Shown piece by piece: positions 1 through 5,742 of a stretch of DNA of 9,327 nt (position 1 is its first letter; the number at the start of each line of letters is the position of its first letter). The stretch spans positions 7,981-17,307 of the forward strand of contig DGXO01000068.1 of NCBI GenBank assembly GCA_002395605.1, written 5' to 3'. Both the position numbers and the translations under genes were made by a program. The notes below the pieces were generated by a model. It did no database searches and was not told the DNA's origin. It saw only the letters and a program-made list of their open reading frames with translations. This DNA comes from Bacteroidales bacterium UBA4230 (GTDB taxonomy: Bacteria; Bacteroidota; Bacteroidia; Bacteroidales; UBA932).

Positions 1-32
1 ATAACTTACAACGTTGTCAAAGAACGCCGTTG

Positions 33-63
33 CAAATATGGGATACTTATTTTGAAATGTCAA
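33..63 (-). promoter_or_regulatory. Possible weak Bacteroidetes promoter reading out of the window
   Basis: On the minus strand a TTG (63-61) is followed after 20 nt by CATATTTG (40-33), one mismatch from the Bacteroidetes -7 consensus TAnnTTTG at the expected spacing. It lies just downstream of the MNT gene and would serve a gene to the left of the window. The downstream gene is not visible, so this is only a candidate. Confidence 0.22.
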
Positions 64-64
64 G

Positions 65-361
65 TCAGACTGCAACTCCAGTTGAAAGAATGTCTTCGTA
101 TAGCGGAGAAGGATACCGGGCGTCAATCAAGACGGGTTCAATCAGCGTATCTACATCCCACGTAATACGCCATAATTTGGCTGATTCCTTTAGAAAATCG
201 CCATTAACTTCAGGAACAACCACTGCCACATCAATGTCACTATCTTCACGGGCAGTCCCTTTGCTATACGAGCCATACAGATACACCTCGGCAGGCCCCA
301 TTACTGACACCACTTTGTCCTTGTATCTGCGGACTACATCTATAACATCGTTTTTACCCAT
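65..361 (-). CDS. MNT-type minimal nucleotidyltransferase, probable antitoxin of a HEPN/MNT pair
   Basis: A 98-residue protein with the DNA polymerase beta-type minimal nucleotidyltransferase signature G-S-x10-D-x-D: GSYSKGTAREDSDID starting at Gly30, with metal-binding Asp42 and Asp44. A further acidic residue in the following strand (Glu75 or Asp80, around IEPVLID) may be the third ligand. In HEPN/MNT (type VII) toxin-antitoxin systems the MNT partner neutralises the HEPN toxin, in characterised cases by transferring AMP onto it. That activity is family knowledge, not shown here. The ATG at 361 lies inside the upstream HEPN gene (22-bp overlap), so the two are co-transcribed and probably translationally coupled. 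Length is normal for the family. The region is visibly AT-richer than the genes beyond the tRNA, which fits horizontal acquisition. The fold call is firm; the antitoxin role is inferred from context. Confidence 0.88.
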   Translation of the reverse strand: MGKNDVIDVVRRYKDKVVSVMGPAEVYLYGSYSKGTAREDSDIDVAVVVPEVNGDFLKESAKLWRITWDVDTLIEPVLIDARYPSPLYEDILSTGVAV

Positions 362-729
362 TGCTGAAGTTCTTTTGTTTTCTGCATCAATTCCTTGCAG
401 CGGTCCTCGGATAAAGCATCTCCTATTATTTGCTTATAAGAAGGGTACCTCGCTTCTATATTGAGAGGCATTATTTCTCCCACGAACGCTCTCTGTTCAT
501 CGCTGAGCATTTGTCCAAGGCCGCAACTTTGTGCAAGGTTAATTAGGTTGTGTGAGTATGGTGCGGGTTCTTCCTTTTTCTTACTCCAATAGGCTTTGAA
601 TATCTTTTCTATGCATTGATGGCACATATATCCAACATAGAGCCATCGACCTGTGCGAAACATTGCATCGGCCGTATCAAAGTCATAGTCGGATAACTCC
701 GTCCAATATTTAACCTTGTCCAAGTCCAT
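340..729 (-). CDS. HEPN-domain protein, probable toxin of a HEPN/MNT pair
   Basis: A protein of about 129 residues resembling the HEPN family (PF05168 type). Numbering from the chosen ATG, it has the helical block CHQCIEKIFKAYW at about 36-48, a conserved His in YSHNLINL (His60) and ARYPSY at about 93-98, all typical of nucleotidyltransferase-linked HEPN proteins. An open frame with a TTG start reaches 738, but that TTG lies inside the -7 promoter element, so I choose the ATG at 729, 6 nt past the element. Many HEPN toxins are RNases using an Arg-x4-6-His motif. I do not find that motif here, so RNase activity is uncertain. The gene precedes and overlaps the MNT gene by 22 bp, forming a two-gene operon. 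Base composition is AT-richer than the core genes. An alternative is a non-toxic HEPN subunit of a nucleotidyltransferase complex. Confidence 0.83.
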   Translation of the reverse strand: MDLDKVKYWTELSDYDFDTADAMFRTGRWLYVGYMCHQCIEKIFKAYWSKKKEEPAPYSHNLINLAQSCGLGQMLSDEQRAFVGEIMPLNIEARYPSYKQIIGDALSEDRCKELMQKTKELQQWVKTML

Positions 730-735
730 ACTTGA

Positions 736-766
736 CAAAGGTAATTAATTTTGGATTAAAGACAAA
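736..766 (-). promoter_or_regulatory. Consensus Bacteroidetes promoter of the HEPN/MNT module
   Basis: Minus-strand TTTG (766-763), a 19-nt spacer and TACCTTTG (743-736) match the Bacteroidetes sigma consensus (TTTG about 19-21 nt before TAnnTTTG). The HEPN ATG at 729 begins 6 nt after the -7 element, leaving almost no 5' leader. Confidence 0.75.
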
Positions 767-892
767 ATGAATCATATGGCGCCTCTTGTTTTTCTGCCGA
801 TTTTTAGTGACATTTGTATGTCTATGACCAGTCAAAGTCATATCCCTGAATTCTTTATCCCGTCCATAGCGGTCGGCATCAAAGTGTCTAAC

Positions 893-905
893 CCCTCACT
901 CACCG
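893..905 (+). repeat. Inverted 13-nt copy of the tRNA-Ser 3' end
   Basis: CCCTCACTCACCG on the plus strand is identical to the last 13 nt of the tRNA-Ser gene (T-arm 3' side, acceptor strand and discriminator G), which lies on the minus strand at 1032-1020. The two copies form a perfect 13-bp inverted repeat separated by 114 bp that encloses three further hairpins. No extension of identity is seen on either side. Confidence 0.8.
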
Positions 906-937
906 GGATTTCGTCGGCCTGCGGCCTCCGACATCCC
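905..937. repeat. Interrupted hairpin with GGGAT/ATCCC and GTCGG/CCGAC arms
   Basis: GGGAT (905-909) pairs with ATCCC (933-937) and GTCGG (913-917) with CCGAC (928-932), interrupted by the 3-nt bulge 910-912, giving a 10-bp stem around the loop CCTGCGGCCT. It sits directly beside the next hairpin (939-955), and both carry the CCTGCGG core at the tip. Role unknown. Confidence 0.55.
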
Positions 938-938
938 T

Positions 939-958
939 GCCCGCCTGCGGCGGGCTTT
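939..958. repeat. GC-rich perfect hairpin followed by a short T run
   Basis: GCCCGCC (939-945) and GGCGGGC (949-955) form a perfect 7-bp stem with a TGC tip, followed by TTT on the plus strand. It could be a weak plus-strand terminator, but no plus-strand gene precedes it. It may be half of a dispersed palindromic unit with the hairpin at 905-937. Confidence 0.55.
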
Positions 959-968
959 CAAAGCTTAC

Positions 969-1009
969 CAAAAAGTGCGTGCTCAAGCAAGCTTGGCACG
1001 CACTTTTTG
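969..1009 (-). terminator. Strong intrinsic terminator of tRNA-Ser (bidirectional)
   Basis: The arms AAAAAGTGCGTGC (970-982) and GCACGCACTTTTT (996-1008) are perfectly complementary, extended by the 969/1009 pair. A second stem, CAAG/CTTG, continues the helix inward past an unpaired T at 983. The T tract on the minus strand follows the stem 11 nt after the tRNA 3' end, as expected for the tRNA terminator. The As at the other end let it work in both directions. Confidence 0.85.
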
Positions 1010-1019
1010 CTAACCTTTG

Positions 1020-1106
1020 CGGTGAGTGAGGGATTCGAACCCCCGTTGCGCTCGCACGCAAACCTGTTTTCGAGGCAGGCTCCTTCAACCACTCGGACAA
1101 CTCACC
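1020..1106 (-). tRNA. tRNA-Ser with anticodon CGA
   Basis: An 87-nt class II tRNA. The acceptor arms GGTGAGT and ACTCACC pair perfectly over 7 bp, with discriminator G at 1020 as expected for serine. The D stem is TCC/GGA. The anticodon loop CTCGAAA carries CGA at 1072-1070, reading UCG. A long variable arm (TTGCG/CGCAA) is present, and the T loop is TTCGAAT on stem GGGGG/CCCTC (one G-U pair). CCA is not encoded. The anticodon stem CCTGC/ACAGG has a C-A mismatch at the pair closing the loop (31-39). It is followed by the hairpin terminator at 1009-969 and preceded by a TATCTTTG promoter element. Confidence 0.96.
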
Positions 1107-1122
1107 GGAAGTTTGTGGACGG

Positions 1123-1130
1123 CAAAGATA
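1123..1130 (-). promoter_or_regulatory. -7 promoter element TATCTTTG of tRNA-Ser
   Basis: TATCTTTG on the minus strand (1130-1123) matches TAnnTTTG and ends 16 nt before the mature tRNA 5' end, leaving a short leader to be removed by RNase P. No convincing TTTG is visible 19-21 nt further upstream, which is common for such promoters. Confidence 0.6.
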
Positions 1131-1173
1131 CAAATAATTTACAAGAATTGCTAGAATTGTGCTCTTAATGAGT

Positions 1174-1210
1174 GAGATTTCTCCGCTCGCTTCGCTCGGT
1201 CGAAATGACA
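1174..1210. repeat. REP-like dispersed intergenic repeat
   Basis: Read on the minus strand it begins TGTCATTTCGACCGAGCG and ends GCGGAGAAATCTC. I recognise this pattern as one commonly scattered between genes in Bacteroidota genomes. ATTTC and GAAAT near the two ends can pair, so an imperfect hairpin forms. It lies between the end of the five-gene operon and the tRNA-Ser promoter and might mark or protect the operon's mRNA end. Its dispersed nature cannot be shown from one copy in this window. Confidence 0.5.
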
Positions 1211-1224
1211 AGGGGGACTCTCGG

Positions 1225-2343
1225 TTATAGCAGTTCCACCCCAATCCCGGGCCTGTCGGGAAGGGATAATCGGCCATCAATAACCTTCACGCCGTCAAAG
1301 CGGTCGTTGGAGATGAGGAGATTGCCGTCGAGGTCGGCGAAATCTACGTATGGGGAGAACTGCGCTGCAGCGGAAATGCCGCAGGAAGTCTCCGTCATGC
1401 ATCCCACCATAACCTTCATCCCAAGGGCACGGGCAAGCTGGGCCATTCGCCAGCCTTCCCTCATGCCGGTGCACTTCATGAGCTTTATGTTGATGCCGCT
1501 GAAAATGCCTGAAAGGGACTGTACGTCCCGGAGCCTTTGGATGGATTCGTCGGCAAAGATGGGGAGGGGACTGCGCTCCGTGAGCCAAGCGGTATCTGAG
1601 AGGGCCGAAATTGGAAGCGGCTGCTCCACCATCACAACTCCCTGCTCTTTGAGCCAGAAAATCTCGTCCAGCGCCTTCTGCCGGTCTTTCCAGCCCTGAT
1701 TGGCATCTACGGCAAGGGGCACGTCCGTCACAGAGCGGATAGCCTTGATCATGGCTTCGTCGGTATCCAGCCCAACCTTCACTTTAAGGATGTTGAACTT
1801 CCCGACGGCCTCAAGGGTTTTCTCCCTCACAACTTCCTCAGTGTCAATGCCAATGGTAAAGGTGGTAGACGGCGCCAGCGCCGGATTGAGGCCCCATATC
1901 CTGAACCACGGCTGCCCCATGAGTTTCCCCACAAGGTCGTGGAGAGCGATGTCTACGGCAGCCTTTGCGGCCGAATCTCCGGGGGAGAGGCTGTCTATAT
2001 AGGTTAGGATGTCCTCCAGGCAGAAAGGGTCCTGGAACTGAGACAAATCCACCTTTGAAAGGAAACTGCACACGGACTCCACACTCTGCCCAAGGTACGG
2101 CGGCATGGACGCCTCCCCGTAGCCCGTAACGCCCTCCCAGGTAATCTCTACCTGCACGTCCGGCGTCACAGTTCGGCTATAAGAAGCCACGGTAAAAGTG
2201 TGCCGAAGCTGGAGCTCATAGGGGAAGAACTTCATTGTAAGCGGCCCTCCGGTGCGCCTGGGCGTAAAGCCTTTGCACCCTGTAAGGGCAAGACCTGCGG
2301 CGGCCAGCGCCGACGTCTTCAGAAAATCCCGCCTATTCTGCAT
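1225..2343 (-). CDS. ykfB: Dipeptide epimerase (L-Ala-D/L-Glu type), exported by Tat, probable lipoprotein
   Basis: A 372-residue enolase-superfamily enzyme of the muconate lactonizing subgroup. Visible catalytic features: the Lys-x-Lys pair in LKVKVG (Lys187, Lys189), metal ligands Asp213 (VDANQGW), Glu240 (MVEQPLP) and Asp265 (FADES), the opposite acid/base Lys287 (INIKLMK), and Asp-x-Asp 337-339 (ADLDGN), characteristic of dipeptide epimerases binding the substrate amino group. The likely reaction converts L-Ala-D-Glu, released from murein peptides, to L-Ala-L-Glu. The N-terminus has a twin-arginine motif (NRRDFLK), a hydrophobic stretch and a lipobox LTGC with Cys23. No acidic surface-export signal follows (CKGFT), so it should stay anchored facing the periplasm. 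Its ATG lies 11 bp inside the upstream NlpC/P60 gene, and both belong to the same murein-peptide pathway. Exact dipeptide preference is inferred. Confidence 0.92.
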   Translation of the reverse strand: MQNRRDFLKTSALAAAGLALTGCKGFTPRRTGGPLTMKFFPYELQLRHTFTVASYSRTVTPDVQVEITWEGVTGYGEASMPPYLGQSVESVCSFLSKVDLSQFQDPFCLEDILTYIDSLSPGDSAAKAAVDIALHDLVGKLMGQPWFRIWGLNPALAPSTTFTIGIDTEEVVREKTLEAVGKFNILKVKVGLDTDEAMIKAIRSVTDVPLAVDANQGWKDRQKALDEIFWLKEQGVVMVEQPLPISALSDTAWLTERSPLPIFADESIQRLRDVQSLSGIFSGINIKLMKCTGMREGWRMAQLARALGMKVMVGCMTETSCGISAAAQFSPYVDFADLDGNLLISNDRFDGVKVIDGRLSLPDRPGIGVELL

Positions 2344-3286
2344 AAAGCGGATTGGTTAGCGTGGTGGTGATTCCCGGCATCTCATTCACATAGGGGAGGA
2401 TGCGTCCGCCAAAAAGATATCGGCCCGTATTGAAAGCGTCGTAAAGCGGACTGGAATAGTCAAAGCTTCCAATCTTTACAAGGCCGATAGAATGGATGAA
2501 CTCACCGTTCCCAAGGTAAAACCCCACGTGCGACACCCTTGGCGTGCCGTCTTCACGGTATTTGCCGAAGAAAACGAGGTCCCCGGGCTGGAGATCGGCC
2601 CTGGAATCAATTCTTACGCCAACGTTGCTTTGCGGACCGGCGTCGCGGGGGATGATGATGTCGTGCATATAGAGGACGGCCCTTACGTAGCCGCTGCAGT
2701 CCATGCCCTTAGGGGACATTCCCGCCCAGATGTAGGGGAATCCAAGCATGCTTTTGGCGGTCTTGAGAATAGCCTCCGGGCTCTGATCCAATTTCATTCT
2801 CCACTCCCTTTCCACCATGGCAACTTTGCGCTGGATCCAGCCTTCGCGGCCATCCGGGAACGCAACCTTGAGCCAGGCTCCGCGCTTTTTGATGAGCCTG
2901 AGCCTGTCTCCGGCCACGACGTCGGAGATGGTCTGGCTGCGCGTAGAGGACTTTGCGTAAACCACGCCGGTGAGCGCTGTCACAATGGCCTTAGGCGCCT
3001 CATTCCACTCATGGTACTCGTTCCAGCTCATGGGCGTGATGGCGGCGTAGTGCACCCAGCCCTTGTATCCGTCCGGGGTAAGGATTTCCGGCCAGGGAGA
3101 AGGGGCCGATTCACCATATCCGGTAATGTGCACCGGCGTTCCCAGAAGGGCCTGAGACACCATTTCGGCATCAAAATCCGCGGTGCGCCTCATGTTGCAT
3201 ACGGAAATGTTCACAACCCCGTATTCCTGGGCGCTGAGCCCTATGGTTAGAAGAGCAGCTATGGCGCTGAGGATCAGTCGTTTCAT
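2333..3286 (-). CDS. ykfC: Secreted SH3b-NlpC/P60 gamma-D-glutamyl-diamino acid endopeptidase
   Basis: A 317-residue protein with an SPase I signal peptide (residues 1 to about 19, MKRLILS...GLSA). It has two bacterial SH3-like regions (about 22-85, ending GWVHYAAI, and about 98-155, ending GWIQRK) and a C-terminal NlpC/P60 domain (about 170-300). Catalytic Cys197 sits in MDCSGY, His253 in VSHVGFY, and the third polar residue is probably His265 (FIHS). YkfC-type enzymes hydrolyse the gamma-D-Glu-diamino acid bond of peptides with a free N-terminal L-Ala, releasing L-Ala-D-Glu. That is the substrate of the epimerase encoded immediately downstream. The ATG overlaps the GH3 stop codon by 4 bp (ATGA), and the 3' end overlaps the epimerase start by 11 bp, so all three are translationally coupled. 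Length and domain order fit the YkfC family. Confidence 0.92.
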   Translation of the reverse strand: MKRLILSAIAALLTIGLSAQEYGVVNISVCNMRRTADFDAEMVSQALLGTPVHITGYGESAPSPWPEILTPDGYKGWVHYAAITPMSWNEYHEWNEAPKAIVTALTGVVYAKSSTRSQTISDVVAGDRLRLIKKRGAWLKVAFPDGREGWIQRKVAMVEREWRMKLDQSPEAILKTAKSMLGFPYIWAGMSPKGMDCSGYVRAVLYMHDIIIPRDAGPQSNVGVRIDSRADLQPGDLVFFGKYREDGTPRVSHVGFYLGNGEFIHSIGLVKIGSFDYSSPLYDAFNTGRYLFGGRILPYVNEMPGITTTLTNPLYAE

Positions 3287-4803
3287 GCTTGGTTCAGTTT
3301 TAGGAGTTCTTCCATGTATTTTCGCACGCTTGCAAGGCGCGGGATCTTGTGCTGGCCGCCGAGTTTTCCCTTGGAGTCAAGCCAGTCATAGAACAGACCG
3401 GGACGGGCCTTCACAAGTTCAAGTCTCTTTCCGCCGGTGCGCTCACGGAAGTGCTCGTAGTCTATGTCGCTTTCCATGAGTTCCTTGTCAAGGGTTTCGG
3501 CAAACTTTTCAAGGTCTGCGGGCTCCTTGCTGAATTCCACCAGCCACTGGTGGTGGCCGCTGCTGGTTTCCTCTTCAAGGAACACCGGCGCAACGGTGAA
3601 TTCCTTCACCTTTGCATCGCACTTGCGGCAGGCTTCGTCCATGGCTTTTTCGGCCTGCTGCACGGAGAGGTCTTCTCCCCAGAGATTGATGTTCTGGTGG
3701 GTCCTGCCCACGATTACAAACTTGTAGGGGCTCCTGCTTGTGAAGCGCACCACGTCTCCCATGTCATAGCGCCAGAGGCCGGAGGATGTGGAAACCAAAA
3801 TGGCGTATTCCTTTCCGGTCTCTATTTCCCATACCGGAAGGGCGCGGGCGCCGGGTTTTCCGTACTCCTGCATGGGAACAAATTCATAGAAATTCTCGTA
3901 GTCCAGCATCAAGGTCATGGCTGGATCCTTCATGTCTGTCTGTACGCCGAAAAAGCCTTCGGAGGAGTTGTAGTTCTCTATGAAGTGAAGTTTTCCGGAG
4001 GGGAAAAGTTCGTCCAGTTTATGCCGATAGGGGACAAGGGACATGCCCCCGTGGGCGAAGAGTTCCATGTTGGGCCAAAGTTCTTCGGCCGTCTTTACCC
4101 CGGCCTTTTGCATGGCCATCTCCAGCACCATAATGTTCCAGGTGGGTTGTCCGCTGAAGGAAACCAGGTTCCGGAAACGGATTATGTCCGTCACGATGTC
4201 GTATTTGGTGTGGATGTCCTCTATCTGGGCAACCTTCAGGGACGGCACCATGTGCAGCATTTTCCTGTAGAAAGACGGTGCCGCAGCAGCCATTATGGCC
4301 GATATGTCTCCAACCTTGATCTTGCCTTTGGTATATTTAGGGTTGAATCCGCCGGAAAGGATTAGGGAATAGCCCCTGCCCACATGCGACTCCCGGTTCT
4401 GGTCCAGGTAGGTGGCCGTAACGTCGTGGCCGCCCTGCAGATGGCTTCTTTTGAGGCCCCTTCGGCTTACGGGAATGAATTTCACAACATCCGAGGTGGT
4501 GCCTGAAGAAGTGGCAAAACGGGTAATGAGCCCCTTCCAGAGCACATCCGGGGTCCCTTCCATCATCTTTTCAATGTACGGCTTATGGGAGGCGTAGTTT
4601 CCCAAAGGGACACTGGCCGAAAAATCCTCATAGCTTTTGATGGAGGCGTAGTTGTGCTCCCGGCCCCACTGCGTGTCACGGGCCTCCCGGACAAGCATTT
4701 CAAGGGTTTTGCGCTGGATGGCGTCGCCTTCTTTGACGTAGCGCCCAATGGCCCTCACCCTGTACCTTAAAAACAGGCGCGCAAGGTTTGTCGTAATGTC
4801 CAT
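3283..4803 (-). CDS. GH3-family adenylate-forming acyl-acid amide synthetase, substrate unknown
   Basis: A 506-residue protein of the GH3 branch of the ANL superfamily, named after the plant auxin-conjugating enzymes. All three nucleotide-binding motifs are present: TSSGTT (98-103), YNSSEGFF (278-285) and WRYDMGDVVRF (344-354). A C-terminal subdomain carrying VGRTHQNINLWGEDLS (365-380) ends in GGQHKIPRL. Plant members activate a carboxylic acid with ATP and couple it to an amino acid; bacterial substrates are mostly unknown. No signal peptide or membrane segment is seen, so it is cytoplasmic. It lies 6 bp after the glsB-like gene and overlaps the NlpC/P60 start by 4 bp. Its place beside glycine-lipid enzymes suggests a lipid or N-acyl-amino acid substrate; amino acid or peptide conjugation linked to the murein genes is the alternative. 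Confidence 0.9.
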   Translation of the reverse strand: MDITTNLARLFLRYRVRAIGRYVKEGDAIQRKTLEMLVREARDTQWGREHNYASIKSYEDFSASVPLGNYASHKPYIEKMMEGTPDVLWKGLITRFATSSGTTSDVVKFIPVSRRGLKRSHLQGGHDVTATYLDQNRESHVGRGYSLILSGGFNPKYTKGKIKVGDISAIMAAAAPSFYRKMLHMVPSLKVAQIEDIHTKYDIVTDIIRFRNLVSFSGQPTWNIMVLEMAMQKAGVKTAEELWPNMELFAHGGMSLVPYRHKLDELFPSGKLHFIENYNSSEGFFGVQTDMKDPAMTLMLDYENFYEFVPMQEYGKPGARALPVWEIETGKEYAILVSTSSGLWRYDMGDVVRFTSRSPYKFVIVGRTHQNINLWGEDLSVQQAEKAMDEACRKCDAKVKEFTVAPVFLEEETSSGHHQWLVEFSKEPADLEKFAETLDKELMESDIDYEHFRERTGGKRLELVKARPGLFYDWLDSKGKLGGQHKIPRLASVRKYMEELLKLNQA

Positions 4804-4809
4804 GTGTAG

Positions 4810-5730
4810 CTAAACTTCCTTGAAATAAAGCTCCCAGCGGTCTTTGTCAAGGTCCGGGAGATGCACCTTTATGCCCATTTCAATCACGCCCCCGAATTCG
4901 TTGTTGACCATGGCACCGTAGTAGCGCATGGTGGTGGTGAGATTCATGTAAGACTTGAGGATGGGCGGCAGGTACAGTTTCTTTTGGATGAAAAACGACG
5001 TAAGAGCGCGGAAGTTGGCGCGGAATTCCTTGAATTTGAATATTTTGCGCGCATCTTTGGCGGGCTCTGCCACATACGGGACCTTTGGGACAATCTCCTT
5101 GCCTCCGGCGCCGCAGTGTTTTTTCATGAAGGATGTTACCATGGAAAAGGCCTCTTGAGGGTAGTCCTGGTAAAACGTGACCTTCCCGAAAATATCTGTC
5201 ATTTTTCCGTCCCTTGCCACTACGCAGATGCCCTTGAAGAGGCAGTCCAGGATAAAGATGCTCTTTCTGGCCGAATTTGTGCGCTGCTGCTGCTCCACAA
5301 TGTATGAGCGGCTGAGCTCCATTGTGTGGGGCATTTCCTCCTTCATGAATTTTTCCGAGAAATGGAAAAGGTGCGCCGCCGGGATTAAGGGCTGCCCGTC
5401 ATCCGTGATTTTCATGTCGTAGCCGTACACAAAGCGGTATCCGCCGCAGATGCACTGGTCTTCTGCGTCCCAGACCACAAGCTGTTTCACCTTGAAGGAA
5501 GGGTCAGTGTCAAAGTCGTCAAGGTCGCAGGCCATGCCGGTTCCGCCACCGCCTTTCCTGAAGGCAATTTCCCTTAATCGGCCCACTTCCCTCAGGATAT
5601 TCGGGGAAGTGTAGTCTACCAAATAGACTTTGATGTCTCCGCGGGAGGCTTCCGTGAGTTCCTTCGCCTCATCGAATTCTTTCAGCAGCAAGGACTTGTC
5701 TACGGGTTCTATGATAGGTTCTAGTACCAT
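4810..5730 (-). CDS. glsB: GNAT-type N-acyltransferase, GlsB/commendamide-synthase-like
   Basis: A 306-residue protein of the OlsB/hemolysin-like GNAT family (PF13444 type). Visible blocks: LREIAFR (52-58), GTGMACDLDDFD (63-74), QLVVWD followed by CGGYRF (83-100), MELSRSYIV (137-145) and DIFGKVTFY (179-187), in the order usual for these enzymes. Family members transfer a 3-hydroxy fatty acyl group from acyl-ACP to an amino acid amine. In Bacteroides, GlsB makes N-(3-hydroxyacyl)glycine (commendamide), the first step of glycine lipids. It lies 12 bp after the PlsC-type partner that would add the second acyl chain and 6 bp before the GH3 gene. The start MVLEPIIEP is the first in frame and no Shine-Dalgarno is visible. 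The acceptor could be another amino acid (for example ornithine), but the phylum makes glycine most likely. Confidence 0.82.
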   Translation of the reverse strand: MVLEPIIEPVDKSLLLKEFDEAKELTEASRGDIKVYLVDYTSPNILREVGRLREIAFRKGGGGTGMACDLDDFDTDPSFKVKQLVVWDAEDQCICGGYRFVYGYDMKITDDGQPLIPAAHLFHFSEKFMKEEMPHTMELSRSYIVEQQQRTNSARKSIFILDCLFKGICVVARDGKMTDIFGKVTFYQDYPQEAFSMVTSFMKKHCGAGGKEIVPKVPYVAEPAKDARKIFKFKEFRANFRALTSFFIQKKLYLPPILKSYMNLTTTMRYYGAMVNNEFGGVIEMGIKVHLPDLDKDRWELYFKEV

Positions 5731-5742
5731 GGGGGCTTAGGT

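Noticed and set aside
8..17. 10-bp palindrome ACAACGTTGT at the left edge
   Set aside because: Short enough to be chance, and the neighbouring gene it might control is outside the window.
893..1032. Attachment site of an integrated element at the tRNA 3' end
   Set aside because: The second copy is inverted rather than direct, and no integrase or element genes lie between the copies.
767..1168. Plus-strand open frame of 133 codons crossing the tRNA gene
   Set aside because: Its SEGFEPP stretch is simply the antisense translation of tRNA-Ser; the frame also runs through the terminator hairpins, with no promoter or recognisable protein.
900..1280. Minus-strand open frame of 126 codons over tRNA-Ser
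   Set aside because: GELSEWLKEPASKTG... followed by VRIPHSPQ is the classic spurious translation of a tRNA-Ser gene, not a protein.
3349..4365. Long plus-strand open frame of 338 codons
   Set aside because: It is entirely antisense to the GH3 gene, which has all family motifs; long antisense frames arise from its codon bias.
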